Of a stretch of 64,000 nt of DNA, positions 53,997-63,485 are shown one piece after another; within the stretch, counting starts at the first letter, position 1, and each line of letters begins with the position of its first letter. The position numbers and the translations under genes are program-made. Under the pieces are notes generated by a model. That model did no database searches. It saw only the letters and a program-made list of their open reading frames with translations, and was not told the DNA's origin. The DNA comes from DATJBF01 sp035515475 (GTDB lineage Bacteria > Verrucomicrobiota > Verrucomicrobiia > Palsa-1439), in assembly GCA_035515475.1 (NCBI GenBank), contig DATJBF010000070.1, positions 1-64,000 on the forward strand, in the 5' to 3' direction.

Positions 53997-54025
53997 TTGC
54001 CAAGGGCGGGCATATGCAGTATGTT
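53997..54025 (+). promoter_or_regulatory. Candidate promoter for phoH-ybeY
   Basis: TTGCCA (53997-54002), a 17-nt spacer and TATGTT (54020-54025). The short leader to 54061 contains a small TTCGC-GTGA-GCGAA hairpin. Confidence 0.5.
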
Positions 54026-54060
54026 TCTTTCGCGTGAGCGAAGGACTCTCTAGCTAATCC

Positions 54061-55071
54061 ATGGCGAGCGAGACACTGCATTTCGACAACGCGCGCCAAG
54101 CGCAAGCCCTGTACGCCAGCGAGGCCAAAAACCTTCGCCTCATCGAAGACCTGCTGAATCTTAAGGTCACCGCTCGCGACGGCTGGATCAGCATGGAGGG
54201 GGCGCCCGGCGACATTGAGCGGGCCAAATCGCTGTTTCATGAGCTTCAGCAGGCCCTCTCTCGCGGCACAACCATTCGCCGGCAAGAGTTCAGCCGCGCC
54301 GTTAGCGCCGTCTCACGCGGTGAGCCGTTGCGGATGCAGGAACTTCATGAGGGACGCGTTGATGTTTCCACGCGCAAGCGGCCCATTGTTCCGAAAACGC
54401 AGGGGCAGAAACGCTACCTCGAAGCGATCCGTCAACACGACATCGTCATCGGAATCGGTCCGGCGGGAACGGGCAAGACGTATCTGGCCATGGCCATGGC
54501 AGTCAACGCCTTGCGCAGCGACCGGGTCGGGCGCATCATTCTATGCCGGCCCGCAGTCGAGGCGGGTGAGGCCCTCGGGTTCCTGCCCGGCACGCTCGAG
54601 GAGAAAGTCAGTCCGTACCTCCGGCCGCTCTATGACGCGCTCTACGATATGATGGATCCCGACGAAATCCAGCGCAACATGGAGCGCGGGGTTATCGAGA
54701 TCGCGCCACTGGCCTACATGCGTGGCCGCACGCTCAACAACGCGTTCGTCATTCTCGACGAAGCACAGAACGCCACCAGCGAGCAAATGCTGATGTTCCT
54801 GACGCGCATGGGATTTGATTCGAAGGTCGTCATCACGGGTGACATCACGCAGGTGGATCTGCCCGGCCACAAAACCTCGGGTTTGATCGAAGTGCAAGGC
54901 ATTCTCAAGGAGATTCCGGGCTTGGAGATCATTTACTTTAACGAGCACGACGTCGTCCGCCACGAGCTTGTCCAAAAAATCATCACTGCGTACGCAAAAT
55001 TCAAAGAGGAGCGCGAACGCCGCCGCCAGGAAGCCGCCGCCAACGGGAACGGCAAGCCACCCGCCGCATGA
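54061..55071 (+). CDS. phoH: PhoH family ATPase
   Basis: 336 residues. PhoH-like proteins combine a KH-like N-terminal part with a P-loop ATPase and are usually cotranscribed with ybeY, pointing to RNA metabolism. Walker A 'GPAGTGKTYLA' (133 onwards), 'LCRPAVEAGEALGFLPGTLEEKVSPYLRPLYDAL', Walker B 'AFVILDEAQNAT' and 'GDITQVDLP' are all present. Length and motif order match PhoH/PhoL. Its last four bases overlap the ybeY start. Confidence 0.96.
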   Translation: MASETLHFDNARQAQALYASEAKNLRLIEDLLNLKVTARDGWISMEGAPGDIERAKSLFHELQQALSRGTTIRRQEFSRAVSAVSRGEPLRMQELHEGRVDVSTRKRPIVPKTQGQKRYLEAIRQHDIVIGIGPAGTGKTYLAMAMAVNALRSDRVGRIILCRPAVEAGEALGFLPGTLEEKVSPYLRPLYDALYDMMDPDEIQRNMERGVIEIAPLAYMRGRTLNNAFVILDEAQNATSEQMLMFLTRMGFDSKVVITGDITQVDLPGHKTSGLIEVQGILKEIPGLEIIYFNEHDVVRHELVQKIITAYAKFKEERERRRQEAAANGNGKPPAA

Positions 55072-55517
55072 CCGTCGAGGTTCGCAACCGCCGGTCCCGG
55101 AAACTAGCAGGTTTCCGGGTTGATACGCGTCTCCTCCAGGCGCTGGCCACCCAGGCTCTCGAACTTGCCGGCGCTTCTCCGAATTACAGCCTCAGCATCG
55201 TGTTGGCGGATGACCCGCAGATCGCCACTCTCAACGCTCGGTTCCATCACACTCAAGGCCCAACCGACATTCTGAGTTTCGACTACGGCGATGGTCAAGG
55301 TGAGCTGATCATCTCCTTAGACCGTGTCCGAGCCCAAGCCCGCCGCTTTCGCACGACGCCCGCACGCGAGCTGGCTCTCTATGTCAGCCATGGTGTCCTG
55401 CATCTCCACGGTTACGACGACGGCACAGTGCGCGCCCGTCGCCGCATGCGTGCTGCGGAATGCCGGATCATGAGGTCTTTGGCCTCCGGTATGCTGATAC
55501 AAAACCTTGTACCCTAG
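55068..55517 (+). CDS. ybeY: Endoribonuclease YbeY (rRNA maturation)
   Basis: 149 residues. YbeY is a metallo-RNase acting in 16S rRNA 3'-end processing and ribosome quality control. 'SIVLADDPQIATLNARFHHTQGPTDILSFDYG' and 'ELALYVSHGVLHLHGYDD' are diagnostic. The metal motif normally reads HGxLHLxGYDH; here the third His is Asp, a variant that may still bind metal. The C-terminal Arg/Met-rich helix matches the family. ATGA overlap with phoH. Confidence 0.93.
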   Translation: MTVEVRNRRSRKLAGFRVDTRLLQALATQALELAGASPNYSLSIVLADDPQIATLNARFHHTQGPTDILSFDYGDGQGELIISLDRVRAQARRFRTTPARELALYVSHGVLHLHGYDDGTVRARRRMRAAECRIMRSLASGMLIQNLVP

Positions 55518-55561
55518 TGCGTTGCGAATGCAGTTGTGCCACGCACCTGGCCATTATTAGC

Positions 55562-55590
55562 TTGACCTTTTTTGGGTAGTGCGGTCCAAT
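55562..55590 (+). promoter_or_regulatory. Candidate promoter for the first secreted EEP protein
   Basis: TTGACC (55562-55567), a 17-nt spacer and TCCAAT (55585-55590), upstream of the ATG at 55620. The -10 is weak. Confidence 0.35.
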
Positions 55591-55619
55591 CCCTGCTTTA
55601 GCCGGAACATTCACGTTCG

Positions 55620-57674
55620 ATGTTCAAGATGAGAAGAGCGATAGCGTGTTCGATTATTGGTTTGTTTGGTCTCTCCGGCCTGACTCCCGCCCCTGCCCAA
55701 CAAGTCAAGGTGATGCAGTACAACATCGAGGGCAACCTCGGCAGTCTGTCCGGCAACAGTAGCGCAAGCGCCAAGGCGATCGCTCGGATTGTGAATTACA
55801 ATCAGCCGGATATCATCACGTTTAACGAATTGGCCCAGCAATCTCCCATCGCGAATACGGCAGCCGGGATGATCGATTGGGTAACCAATAACCTGACCTA
55901 CTTCGGGAACAAGACCGGGGTAACCTTCTGGGTGGATATCGCCACCAACGGGGATGGAAGCGAGATCAACGGGTCCATCAGCCGTTACCCGATCTCCAAC
56001 GCCAAGACCTACAGCGACGCCGGGGGCGGGTACGCCAATCTGCGCGGGATGGAGTCGTTTAAGGTCCAACTCAGCGGGACGAATGCACTGCAGATTTTCC
56101 ACGTTCACCTCAAAGCCAGCAGCACCACAACTTCTTGTCCCAGGAAACAGGCCGAGGCCGCGACCGATGCCACCAACATGGTCAATTGGGCTAGCACCAA
56201 CGTGTTTCCTTACGTCTTCACCGGCGACTGCAACGAGTCGGAGGATCCGCGTGACACGAGCGAATGTACGATTACGAGCACCTATCACCCGATTACCACC
56301 CTCAAGCAGGTCGGCCATTTGGTTGAGTACGAACCGACCACGCTCAGTGGCGATTGGGATACATGGAGCACGGGTGATCCCTCTCCCTACTCGAATATTC
56401 GCTTCGACCACGTCCTTCCGTCGACCAACCGCATCAGCACGACCTATAGCGCCACGGCCGCATGCATCGTGACCGGTTATGTATTCAGCACCATGGACTG
56501 GGCGGCGCACGGTCTGTACACCAACGCCAGTTCGCAGAATCTCGTCAATGACAGCCAGACGGCCTCCGACCACTATTGCGTCCAAGTGACTTATTGGTTT
56601 CCGACCAGTCTGACCAATTTCAATGTGACTCCGGCCACAACCTTCGCCAGCAGCGGGAATGTGGGAGGCCCATTCAGCCCGTCCAGTCAGCTCTACACCG
56701 TGACCAACAGCGACACCATTCCATTGTTTTGGAGTGTGACGAAGACTTCGAATTGGTTGACGGTCTCGCCGGTGGCGACGAACTTGGATATCGGCGCTCG
56801 CATTGCCACCAACGTCACCGCATCGATCAACCCCGCGGCCAACTCGCTGTCCGCTGGCGTGTATGTCGACACGATTAACTTCAGCAACACCGTTACGGGC
56901 GTCACCTTCACCCGCAGCGTTACTCTCACAGTGGGCTCAATCTCTCCCGCAGCGCTCTCGGTCGTGCCTGCAGCCGGTGTCAACCTCTCCGGAGAACAAG
57001 GTGGACCGTTCGCGCCGGGATCGCGGGTGTATTCGCTCACCAACACCGGCGGCAGCGCCTTGAGTTGGACGGCCGGCGTCAGCAATAACTGGCTCGGCGT
57101 TTCGGCGGCCGGCGGCTCGCTCGGTGCCGGTACCAGCACGAATGTCACGGTCAGCACGAACGCGAACATCAACGCATTGGTCGGGGGCCTGTACTCGAAC
57201 CGCGTCAGCTTTGTCAACGCAACCAACGGGAACGGCACGACGAACTTCGTGTGGACGCTGCTGGTGCGCGACGGCATCAGCGACGATTGGCGGCAGCAAT
57301 ACTTTGGACACATCGAACCCGAGGCGTCCGACCAAAGCCGGGCGCAGGACGATCCGGACGGAGACGGCTGCGACAACCTATGCGAGTTCCAAGCCGGCAC
57401 AGATCCGACCGACGCCGCTTCGTACTTCCATATCACTGCGGTCACTGCGCAGGGCAACAATGCCTTGCTGACCTGGGCCGCCGGACTAGGGCGGACTAAC
57501 GTGGTACAAGCCAGCGCTGGCTTGCCGAGCGGTTCGTATTCGACCAACTTCAGCGACGTGAGCCCGTGGATCATTCTCCCGGCCGGCAGCGGACCCACCA
57601 CGACCAACTACCTGCACGCCGGAGCAATGACGAATTCTCCCGCTCTTTACTACCGCATCCGACTGCAACAGTAG
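55620..57674 (+). CDS. Secreted endonuclease/exonuclease/phosphatase protein with BACON-like domains (copy 1)
   Basis: 684 residues. Signal peptide about 1-26, then an EEP (DNase I-like) domain (27-325): 'VMQYNIEGNLG' (Asn), 'IITFNELAQQS' (Glu), 'FTGDCNESEDP' (GDxN) and 'ASDHYCVQVTYW' (Asp-His), so the catalytic set looks complete. Two BACON-like beta-sandwich repeats (about 335-440 and 445-545) follow. The tail has 'DPDGDGCDNLCEFQAGTDPTDAASYFHIT' features and ends 'YYRIRLQQ', the C-terminal pattern of many secreted Verrucomicrobiota proteins. Substrate could be DNA, a phosphodiester or phospholipid. A paralogue lies at 60033; an ATG at 55629 is an alternative start. Confidence 0.85.
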   Translation: MFKMRRAIACSIIGLFGLSGLTPAPAQQVKVMQYNIEGNLGSLSGNSSASAKAIARIVNYNQPDIITFNELAQQSPIANTAAGMIDWVTNNLTYFGNKTGVTFWVDIATNGDGSEINGSISRYPISNAKTYSDAGGGYANLRGMESFKVQLSGTNALQIFHVHLKASSTTTSCPRKQAEAATDATNMVNWASTNVFPYVFTGDCNESEDPRDTSECTITSTYHPITTLKQVGHLVEYEPTTLSGDWDTWSTGDPSPYSNIRFDHVLPSTNRISTTYSATAACIVTGYVFSTMDWAAHGLYTNASSQNLVNDSQTASDHYCVQVTYWFPTSLTNFNVTPATTFASSGNVGGPFSPSSQLYTVTNSDTIPLFWSVTKTSNWLTVSPVATNLDIGARIATNVTASINPAANSLSAGVYVDTINFSNTVTGVTFTRSVTLTVGSISPAALSVVPAAGVNLSGEQGGPFAPGSRVYSLTNTGGSALSWTAGVSNNWLGVSAAGGSLGAGTSTNVTVSTNANINALVGGLYSNRVSFVNATNGNGTTNFVWTLLVRDGISDDWRQQYFGHIEPEASDQSRAQDDPDGDGCDNLCEFQAGTDPTDAASYFHITAVTAQGNNALLTWAAGLGRTNVVQASAGLPSGSYSTNFSDVSPWIILPAGSGPTTTNYLHAGAMTNSPALYYRIRLQQ

Positions 57675-57789
57675 CGGCGTGCCCGTTGACGACACGGCGA
57701 TGCCCGTTTACCATGACGCTTTCGTGGACGAGGCGCGGTAGGATCTGTGGAATATCTACCTTCGACTCCTCGCCAGGACTGAGCCAATT

Positions 57790-59826
57790 GTGAACGCGCG
57801 AACGGTGTGCCAGGAGCCGCTTCCTCGGTCGCGACCATGGATTATCATCCTTGCCGGCGCCGTGATTGTCGGCGCAGCGCTCGTGTCGTACAAGAATTCC
57901 TACCGCGTGCCCTTCCTGTTCGACGACGTCGAGTCAATTGTGGAAAATCCCACGATCCGTCATTTGTGGCCCATCGGGCCGGTCTTGTCGCCACCCCGAA
58001 CCAGGGGATTCACCGTTGCGGGCCGGCCATTGGTGAATGTTTCGCTGGCTGTCAACTACGCGTTGGGCGGCACCGCGGGTTGGGGATATCACGTAGTCAA
58101 TCTGACGATCCATATCCTCGCGGGTCTGACGCTGTTTGGAATCGTGAGGCGGACGTTGCACTGCCCGGTGTTGCGCGGACGATTTGCTGGTTCAGCCACC
58201 ACATTGGCTTTGGCGACCGCAATCTTGTGGATGCTTCACCCGCTCCAAACCGAGGCGGTCACCTATGTTGTGCAACGGACGGAATCCCTGATGGGGTTGT
58301 TTTACCTGTTGACACTGTATTGTTTCCTTCGCGCGACGGAGTCCCCAAGTCCGCGACTCTGGTTGGCGTGTTCCGTAGTGGCGTGCGCGCTGGGCATGGC
58401 GACCAAGGAAGTGGCCGTAACCGCTCCTCTAATGGTCCTGTTGTATGACCGGACGTTTGTTGGCGGAGAATTTGCCGAGGCATGGAGACGGCGTCGGCGA
58501 TTCTACGCTTGGCTGGGTTGCACCTGGTTGATTGTAGGCTGGTTGGCGTTGCGGACAAGCGGCCGGGGTGGCACGGCCGGCTTCGGCACTGAAATCCTTT
58601 GGTGGCAATACGCACTGACCCAGTGCTGGGCGATTAGCCGGTACCTTTGGCTATCGGTTTGGCCGCGGGGATTGGTTTTCGACTACGGGATTCTTTTGTA
58701 CCGACACGCGGCCGAAGTCATGCCGCAGATCCTGCTGCTGGCCGGCCTGTTGACCGCCACCGCGGTCGCACTCGTATACCGTCCGCGCCTTGGGTTCTTG
58801 GGCGCTTGGTTCTTCGTGATTCTGGCGCCCAGTTCGAGCTTCTTCCCAGTGGCATCGCAAACGATCGCAGAACACCGCCTGTACCTGCCCCTGGCCGGCG
58901 TGGTCACGCTGGTCGTCATGGGCATCCACAAACTGCTGGGAAAATCCAGCATGGCGGTTTACGTCGCGCTCGCGGCAGCACTCGGGTTGCTGACGCTGCA
59001 GCGCAATCACGACTACCGGAGCAAATGGGCCATCTGGACCGACACGGTGACCAAATGCCCGAACAACGCGCGCGCCCAGAACAACCTGTGCGACGTTCTG
59101 ACTACCTTGGGCCGCCCGACCGAAGCCGTCGCGCATTGCGAACAAGCTTTGCGGAGCGAGCCCGATTACGCCGAGGCGTACAACAATTTGGGCGTCGCCT
59201 TTGAGCAAATGGGCAAGCCACAAGAGGCAGCCAAATATTACGCGCAGGCGCTCCAACTCAAATCGGATTATCCTGAGGCGCACTACAATCTTGGTGTGGC
59301 ACTGATTGAACTGGGAGATTTGAAAGAGGCGGTCGGACATTTCCGTCAGGCGCTGCGGCCCAAGCCTGAGGACGTCGATACGCACTACAATCTGGGTGTG
59401 GCTCTGCTCGGACTGGGACGGGCTTCGGAAGCCGCTACCCATTTTGAGAAGGTATTGTTGCAAAAGCCCCATGACGCCGATGCGCACTACAGCCTGGCAC
59501 TCGCACTTGTCCAACAGAGAAAACTCGTCGAGGCGACGGAACATTTCGAGCAGACGCTGGAGATCAGACCCGATTTCGCCGATGCCCACAATAATCTGGG
59601 GGTGGCACTGCTTCGACAGGGCAAACCGGCCGAAGCGATTGGACATTTCGAACAAGCCATCCACCTCAGCCCGAATAACGCAGAGGCATACAATAACCTC
59701 GGGGCGGCCTTGGAGAAGACAGGCAGGATTCGCGAGGCCATTCAATCCTACGAGCAAGCGTTACGGGTCAAGCCCGATGATGCCGCCGCCCAAAGCAATC
59801 TGGCTCGGGCCCGGGCTGCTCGGTAA
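57790..59826 (+). CDS. TMTC-like membrane glycosyltransferase with TPR repeats
   Basis: 678 residues. N-terminal half (about 17-410) is a multispanning GT-C-like domain: 'YRVPFLFDDVESIVENPTIRHLWPI' with Asp-Asp in the first loop, 'GRPLVNVSLAVNYALGG', 'HPLQTEAVTYVVQRTESLMGLFYLLTLY' and 'AEHRLYLPLAGVV'. The C-terminal half (420-678) has seven full and one partial tetratricopeptide repeats, each like 'EAYNNLGVAFEQMGKPQEAAKYYAQAL'. The arrangement resembles TMTC O-mannosyltransferases and bacterial relatives; it probably glycosylates exported proteins. GTG start with no clear ribosome-binding site. Its neighbours are two secreted paralogues, possible acceptors. Confidence 0.85.
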   Translation: MNARTVCQEPLPRSRPWIIILAGAVIVGAALVSYKNSYRVPFLFDDVESIVENPTIRHLWPIGPVLSPPRTRGFTVAGRPLVNVSLAVNYALGGTAGWGYHVVNLTIHILAGLTLFGIVRRTLHCPVLRGRFAGSATTLALATAILWMLHPLQTEAVTYVVQRTESLMGLFYLLTLYCFLRATESPSPRLWLACSVVACALGMATKEVAVTAPLMVLLYDRTFVGGEFAEAWRRRRRFYAWLGCTWLIVGWLALRTSGRGGTAGFGTEILWWQYALTQCWAISRYLWLSVWPRGLVFDYGILLYRHAAEVMPQILLLAGLLTATAVALVYRPRLGFLGAWFFVILAPSSSFFPVASQTIAEHRLYLPLAGVVTLVVMGIHKLLGKSSMAVYVALAAALGLLTLQRNHDYRSKWAIWTDTVTKCPNNARAQNNLCDVLTTLGRPTEAVAHCEQALRSEPDYAEAYNNLGVAFEQMGKPQEAAKYYAQALQLKSDYPEAHYNLGVALIELGDLKEAVGHFRQALRPKPEDVDTHYNLGVALLGLGRASEAATHFEKVLLQKPHDADAHYSLALALVQQRKLVEATEHFEQTLEIRPDFADAHNNLGVALLRQGKPAEAIGHFEQAIHLSPNNAEAYNNLGAALEKTGRIREAIQSYEQALRVKPDDAAAQSNLARARAAR

Positions 59827-60032
59827 CTGACCGGGCTTGCGGCATGGAACCACGACGTGGATGCGGTCGCAGTTCTTGCCAACCCAGACTCGTGAATGAT
59901 TGCTGCGGACAGCGGCGAGCCGCTGCCTGCACCGCGCCGCATTTGGGCTGCGAGGCAACATTCCAATTGACTTTCATGGGGCATTGCTGTTAAGTAAAAG
60001 CGGTGCAGCTAACGTTCGTGTGCAATTCTTCG

Positions 60033-62636
60033 ATGCGCGGGGCCGCGACCTATTTGTTTATCGCTTTCCTCGGTCTTTCCGGGGTGCCCACCGTCCGTGC
60101 GCAGCAGATACGAGTCATGCAGTGGAACGTGCATGGCACGATCGGGGACATCGCGAGCAACACCACGGACGCAGCCAAGGCGCTCGCCCGCATCGTCAAT
60201 TACAATCAGCCTGACATCTTGCTGTTCAACGAGTTGAACGACTCGGACCGGCCGCATGTCACGGCAGCCGTGATTGACTGGGTCACCAACAACGTCTCGT
60301 ATCTCGGCTCGGTGCCCAGTTCGATCTTGGGCGCGCCGTCGAACGCGACGTTTTGGGTGGCGATGTCGTCGCGGACGGATGGTTACGAGCGCGACGGCAT
60401 AGTCAGCCGATATCCGGTATCCAATGAGGCCGCCTACAACATCGGCCCGCGCGGACTGCACACGCTCCGCGTTCAGCTCGACGGCACGAACGTATTGCAG
60501 GTTTTCCAAGCGCATCTCAGGTGCTGCGCTGATGGGTGCCCCGACAGCTCTTCATGCGACTGCACCAACCGCCAAATCGAAGCCATGGAAGACGCGGGCT
60601 CGATCAGTTCATTGATGTCCAGCAGCTCGCTGCCCTACATATTTGGCGGCGACTGGAACGAGGATGAAGTCACCGGGGATTCGCACGAGTGCACGATCAC
60701 CAGCTATTATGATCCAATCACGACGATAAAAGAGGTGGGCCACCTTGTGGAGTTCATGCCAACCACTCTCAGTGGCAACTGGAGAACCTGGAGTACGGCA
60801 GGCACTTCGCCATCCATCCGATTTGATTATATTTTTGCGGCGACCAACCGTCTCACGCCGGCCTCGGGATACGTGTTCAGTTCGAAGGACTGGGCCAGCC
60901 ACGGCTTGTACACGAACGTCAGCCCCCAAAACCTCGTTGGTGACAGCGGTGCGGCCTCCGACCATTACTGCGTGTTTGTCGATTACGTGTTCCCGACGAC
61001 CAATGCCGCCCTGTCGGTTTCGCCCGGCAACGGCTTGTTGAGCAGTGGTGTCGCCGGCGGACCCTTCAGCCCGTCCAACCAGCTTTACACCCTGAGCAAC
61101 GTCGGCGGTTCGGCGTTGAGTTGGACAGCCAGCAAGGGGGTGAGTTGGCTGGACCTCTCCGCCACCAGCGGATCACTGGATCCCGGCTCGAACACGACGG
61201 TCTTGGTGTCGTTGAACGGGAATGCCACCAATCTGGCTGAGGGGAGCTATTCCGACACGGTTTCGTTCAGCAACACAACCAGCGGCGTTGGCAACTCGAC
61301 CCGCTCGGTCAACCTGACGGTCAATTCCAGCAACTTTGGATTCTTTGACGATTTCGCCATGTTTGCCCCGACCAATCTGGTCGGGCAAAGCAACTGGGTG
61401 CAGGTGAGCATCGCGTCCAGTTTACCGCTAAAGATTACGAATGGACAGGTGGGGATCCCAGCCAAACAAGCGCCGTTCAACAATCAGGACGCGTACAAGA
61501 ACTTTGACCAGACTTCGGGCACCACGTATTACGGTTTGAACCTGACCGTCACGAATGCGCCGTCCATCGGCGTCGGGACAAACATCACGTATTTTGTCGG
61601 GATGTACACTGCCACCAACGCCGCCGGGTCTGACGTTTACCGCATGGCCGCTGCGGATATGAGCGGCGGCAAATACTCGCTGGGTTTTCGGATCACGGGC
61701 AACACCCCGTACTCGTGGGGCACGCAGACGCTCGACTACAACACTCCGGTCAAGGTGATTGCCGCGGCGCCCGCAGGCGGCACGGTCGCCTATGTCTATG
61801 TCAATCCAACCAGCAGCGATGAGGGATCGCAAACGGGTTATCTGACCAACAACGTGAGCGGATCGCCTCCGTCGTCCGTGGGTTCGTTTGTGATCTCACA
61901 GAACGCCAGCAGCGCCACCACGAACGACGGTCTGACCATCGCCAAGGCCTGCGTGGGGAACAACTTCGCCTCCGTGTACAATTTCCTCAATCCACCGCCG
62001 CCGGTGGCCAATTTCAGCGCCACTCCGACTGATGGCACCGAACCGTTGATGGTGACGTTTACCGACACGTCAACGGGTTCCATCACCAATCGGTTCTGGA
62101 ATTTCGGTGACACCGGCACGACCAACGTCACGACCAATAGCGTGGTGCACACCTACTCCGCGGGCACGTACGACGTCACCCTTATCGTGAGTGGATCGGG
62201 CGGCTCGGATACCGACAGCCAGCCGGGTTATATCGTTGCTCTGACGGAGTTTGAGGCCTGGCAAATCCATTATTTCACCGACGTCAACAACCCGCTGGCG
62301 GCGCCGGACGCCGATCCGGATGGCGACGGCATGAACAACTCGCAGGAATTCCAAGCCGGTACCGACCCCACCAATGCCGCCTCGTATTTCCATATCACTT
62401 CGGTAACGGTGCAGGGCAACAGCTTGGTCTTGGCGTGGGCGACGGGGTTGGGGAGGACCAACATCGTACAAGCGAGTGCCGGCCTGCCCGGCGGCTCGTA
62501 TTCGACTAACTTTACCAACGTCAGCTCGCCGATCATTCTTCCACCGGGCAGCGGAGCCACGGCGACCAACTTCTCCGATTTCGGAGCCGCGACCAATTCG
62601 CCCGCTCGATACTACCGGATTCGTCTCCAACCTTAG
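60033..62636 (+). CDS. Secreted endonuclease/exonuclease/phosphatase protein with BACON-like, jelly-roll-like and PKD domains (copy 2)
   Basis: 867 residues. Start at 60033 (MRGAATYLFIAFLGLSG) gives a clean signal peptide; an upstream GTG at 60003 adds ten residues. EEP domain (about 25-325): 'VMQWNVHGTIG', 'ILLFNELND', 'FGGDWNEDEV' and 'ASDHYCVFVDYV'. One BACON-like domain (about 335-435), a beta-rich segment (about 440-650) resembling a lectin/LamG jelly roll, a PKD domain ('ANFSATPTDGTEPLMVTFTDTS', 'FWNFGDTGTTN', 'VVHTYSAGTYDVTLIVSG') and the same 'DPDGDGMNNSQEFQAGTDPTNA' tail ending 'YYRIRLQP' follow. A close paralogue of the 55620 protein with extra domains, likely a wall- or carbohydrate-targeted secreted hydrolase. 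Confidence 0.86.
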   Translation: MRGAATYLFIAFLGLSGVPTVRAQQIRVMQWNVHGTIGDIASNTTDAAKALARIVNYNQPDILLFNELNDSDRPHVTAAVIDWVTNNVSYLGSVPSSILGAPSNATFWVAMSSRTDGYERDGIVSRYPVSNEAAYNIGPRGLHTLRVQLDGTNVLQVFQAHLRCCADGCPDSSSCDCTNRQIEAMEDAGSISSLMSSSSLPYIFGGDWNEDEVTGDSHECTITSYYDPITTIKEVGHLVEFMPTTLSGNWRTWSTAGTSPSIRFDYIFAATNRLTPASGYVFSSKDWASHGLYTNVSPQNLVGDSGAASDHYCVFVDYVFPTTNAALSVSPGNGLLSSGVAGGPFSPSNQLYTLSNVGGSALSWTASKGVSWLDLSATSGSLDPGSNTTVLVSLNGNATNLAEGSYSDTVSFSNTTSGVGNSTRSVNLTVNSSNFGFFDDFAMFAPTNLVGQSNWVQVSIASSLPLKITNGQVGIPAKQAPFNNQDAYKNFDQTSGTTYYGLNLTVTNAPSIGVGTNITYFVGMYTATNAAGSDVYRMAAADMSGGKYSLGFRITGNTPYSWGTQTLDYNTPVKVIAAAPAGGTVAYVYVNPTSSDEGSQTGYLTNNVSGSPPSSVGSFVISQNASSATTNDGLTIAKACVGNNFASVYNFLNPPPPVANFSATPTDGTEPLMVTFTDTSTGSITNRFWNFGDTGTTNVTTNSVVHTYSAGTYDVTLIVSGSGGSDTDSQPGYIVALTEFEAWQIHYFTDVNNPLAAPDADPDGDGMNNSQEFQAGTDPTNAASYFHITSVTVQGNSLVLAWATGLGRTNIVQASAGLPGGSYSTNFTNVSSPIILPPGSGATATNFSDFGAATNSPARYYRIRLQP

Positions 62637-62844
62637 AGCCGGTAATCCGTCGGCTTCAGAACTGTAGCGGCGACCTGTGACCGCCGGCTCTGCAACCAGC
62701 TGCCTCCCGCGGCGCTCATACTTGACTCCCGGAGTGGGCCGACGGATTAGGGCGGCCCCGCGCCGCTCCAGCAAGGTGATACACCATCTCCCCAGGCCGT
62801 GCGCGTTTGACAGCCCGGTCATGGGCGGCTACGATGGCGTGCGC

Positions 62845-63480
62845 ATGAGCGAAAAGTGGAAGGCCATTCGGAACTCATTTGTCGCAGGCCTGTTGGTCGT
62901 GATGCCCTTGGCCGCCTCGATTTTGATCCTGCTTTCATTGTTCACCTGGGTCACCGATTTCATGCTGCCCGAATCGCTCCGAAAGCAGATGTTGACTCCC
63001 CTGTATCGCATCGTCGCGCTGGTGGCGTTCCTGGTTTTCACTACGGTGGTGGGTTGGGTGACGCGCTTGGTGGTGGGCCGACGGATGATTGCCCTGGGAG
63101 AGGCGATCATTGCCCGCGTGCCACTGCTGAACAAGACGTACATATTCATCAAGGAGATTAGCCACACGCTGTTTTCGGGGCGCAAAACCATGTTCCAACG
63201 CGTGGTGCTGGTGGAGTATCCCCGGGCGGGTGTTTACACGATCGGTTTCGTGACCAGCGAGGCGGTGGGGGAGACCCAAGTGAAGACCCCCGGCCAGGTC
63301 ATCAACGTGTTTTTTCCCACCACGCCGAATCCCACCAGCGGATGGTTGGCGCTGGTGCCGCGCAGTCAGGTGATCGATCTCGACATGAGTGTGGCCGACG
63401 GGATGCGGTTGATCGTATCCGGCGGCGCGATCGTTCCGCCGTTTACGCCCAAGACCCTGCCGCCGGCCGATTCCCGGTAG
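62845..63480 (+). CDS. DUF502 family membrane protein
   Basis: 211 residues. Two transmembrane helices (about 10-32 and 50-72, 'FVAGLLVVMPLAASILILLSLF' region and 'RIVALVAFLVFTTVVGWVTRL'), then a soluble beta-rich domain: 'ARVPLLNKTYIFIKEISHTLFSGRKTMFQRVVLVEYPRAGVYTIGFVTSE', 'VFFPTTPNPTSGWLALVPRSQVIDLDMSV' and 'LIVSGGAIVPP'. These strings define DUF502; function unknown. The ATG at 62845 fits relatives best, with 62821 an in-frame alternative. It ends 5 nt before recO. Confidence 0.9.
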   Translation: MSEKWKAIRNSFVAGLLVVMPLAASILILLSLFTWVTDFMLPESLRKQMLTPLYRIVALVAFLVFTTVVGWVTRLVVGRRMIALGEAIIARVPLLNKTYIFIKEISHTLFSGRKTMFQRVVLVEYPRAGVYTIGFVTSEAVGETQVKTPGQVINVFFPTTPNPTSGWLALVPRSQVIDLDMSVADGMRLIVSGGAIVPPFTPKTLPPADSR

Positions 63481-63485
63481 CGCAC

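Noticed and set aside
62677..62844. N-terminal extension of the DUF502 protein
   Set aside because: Arg/Pro-rich leader without family similarity; the conserved protein begins at the ATG at 62845.
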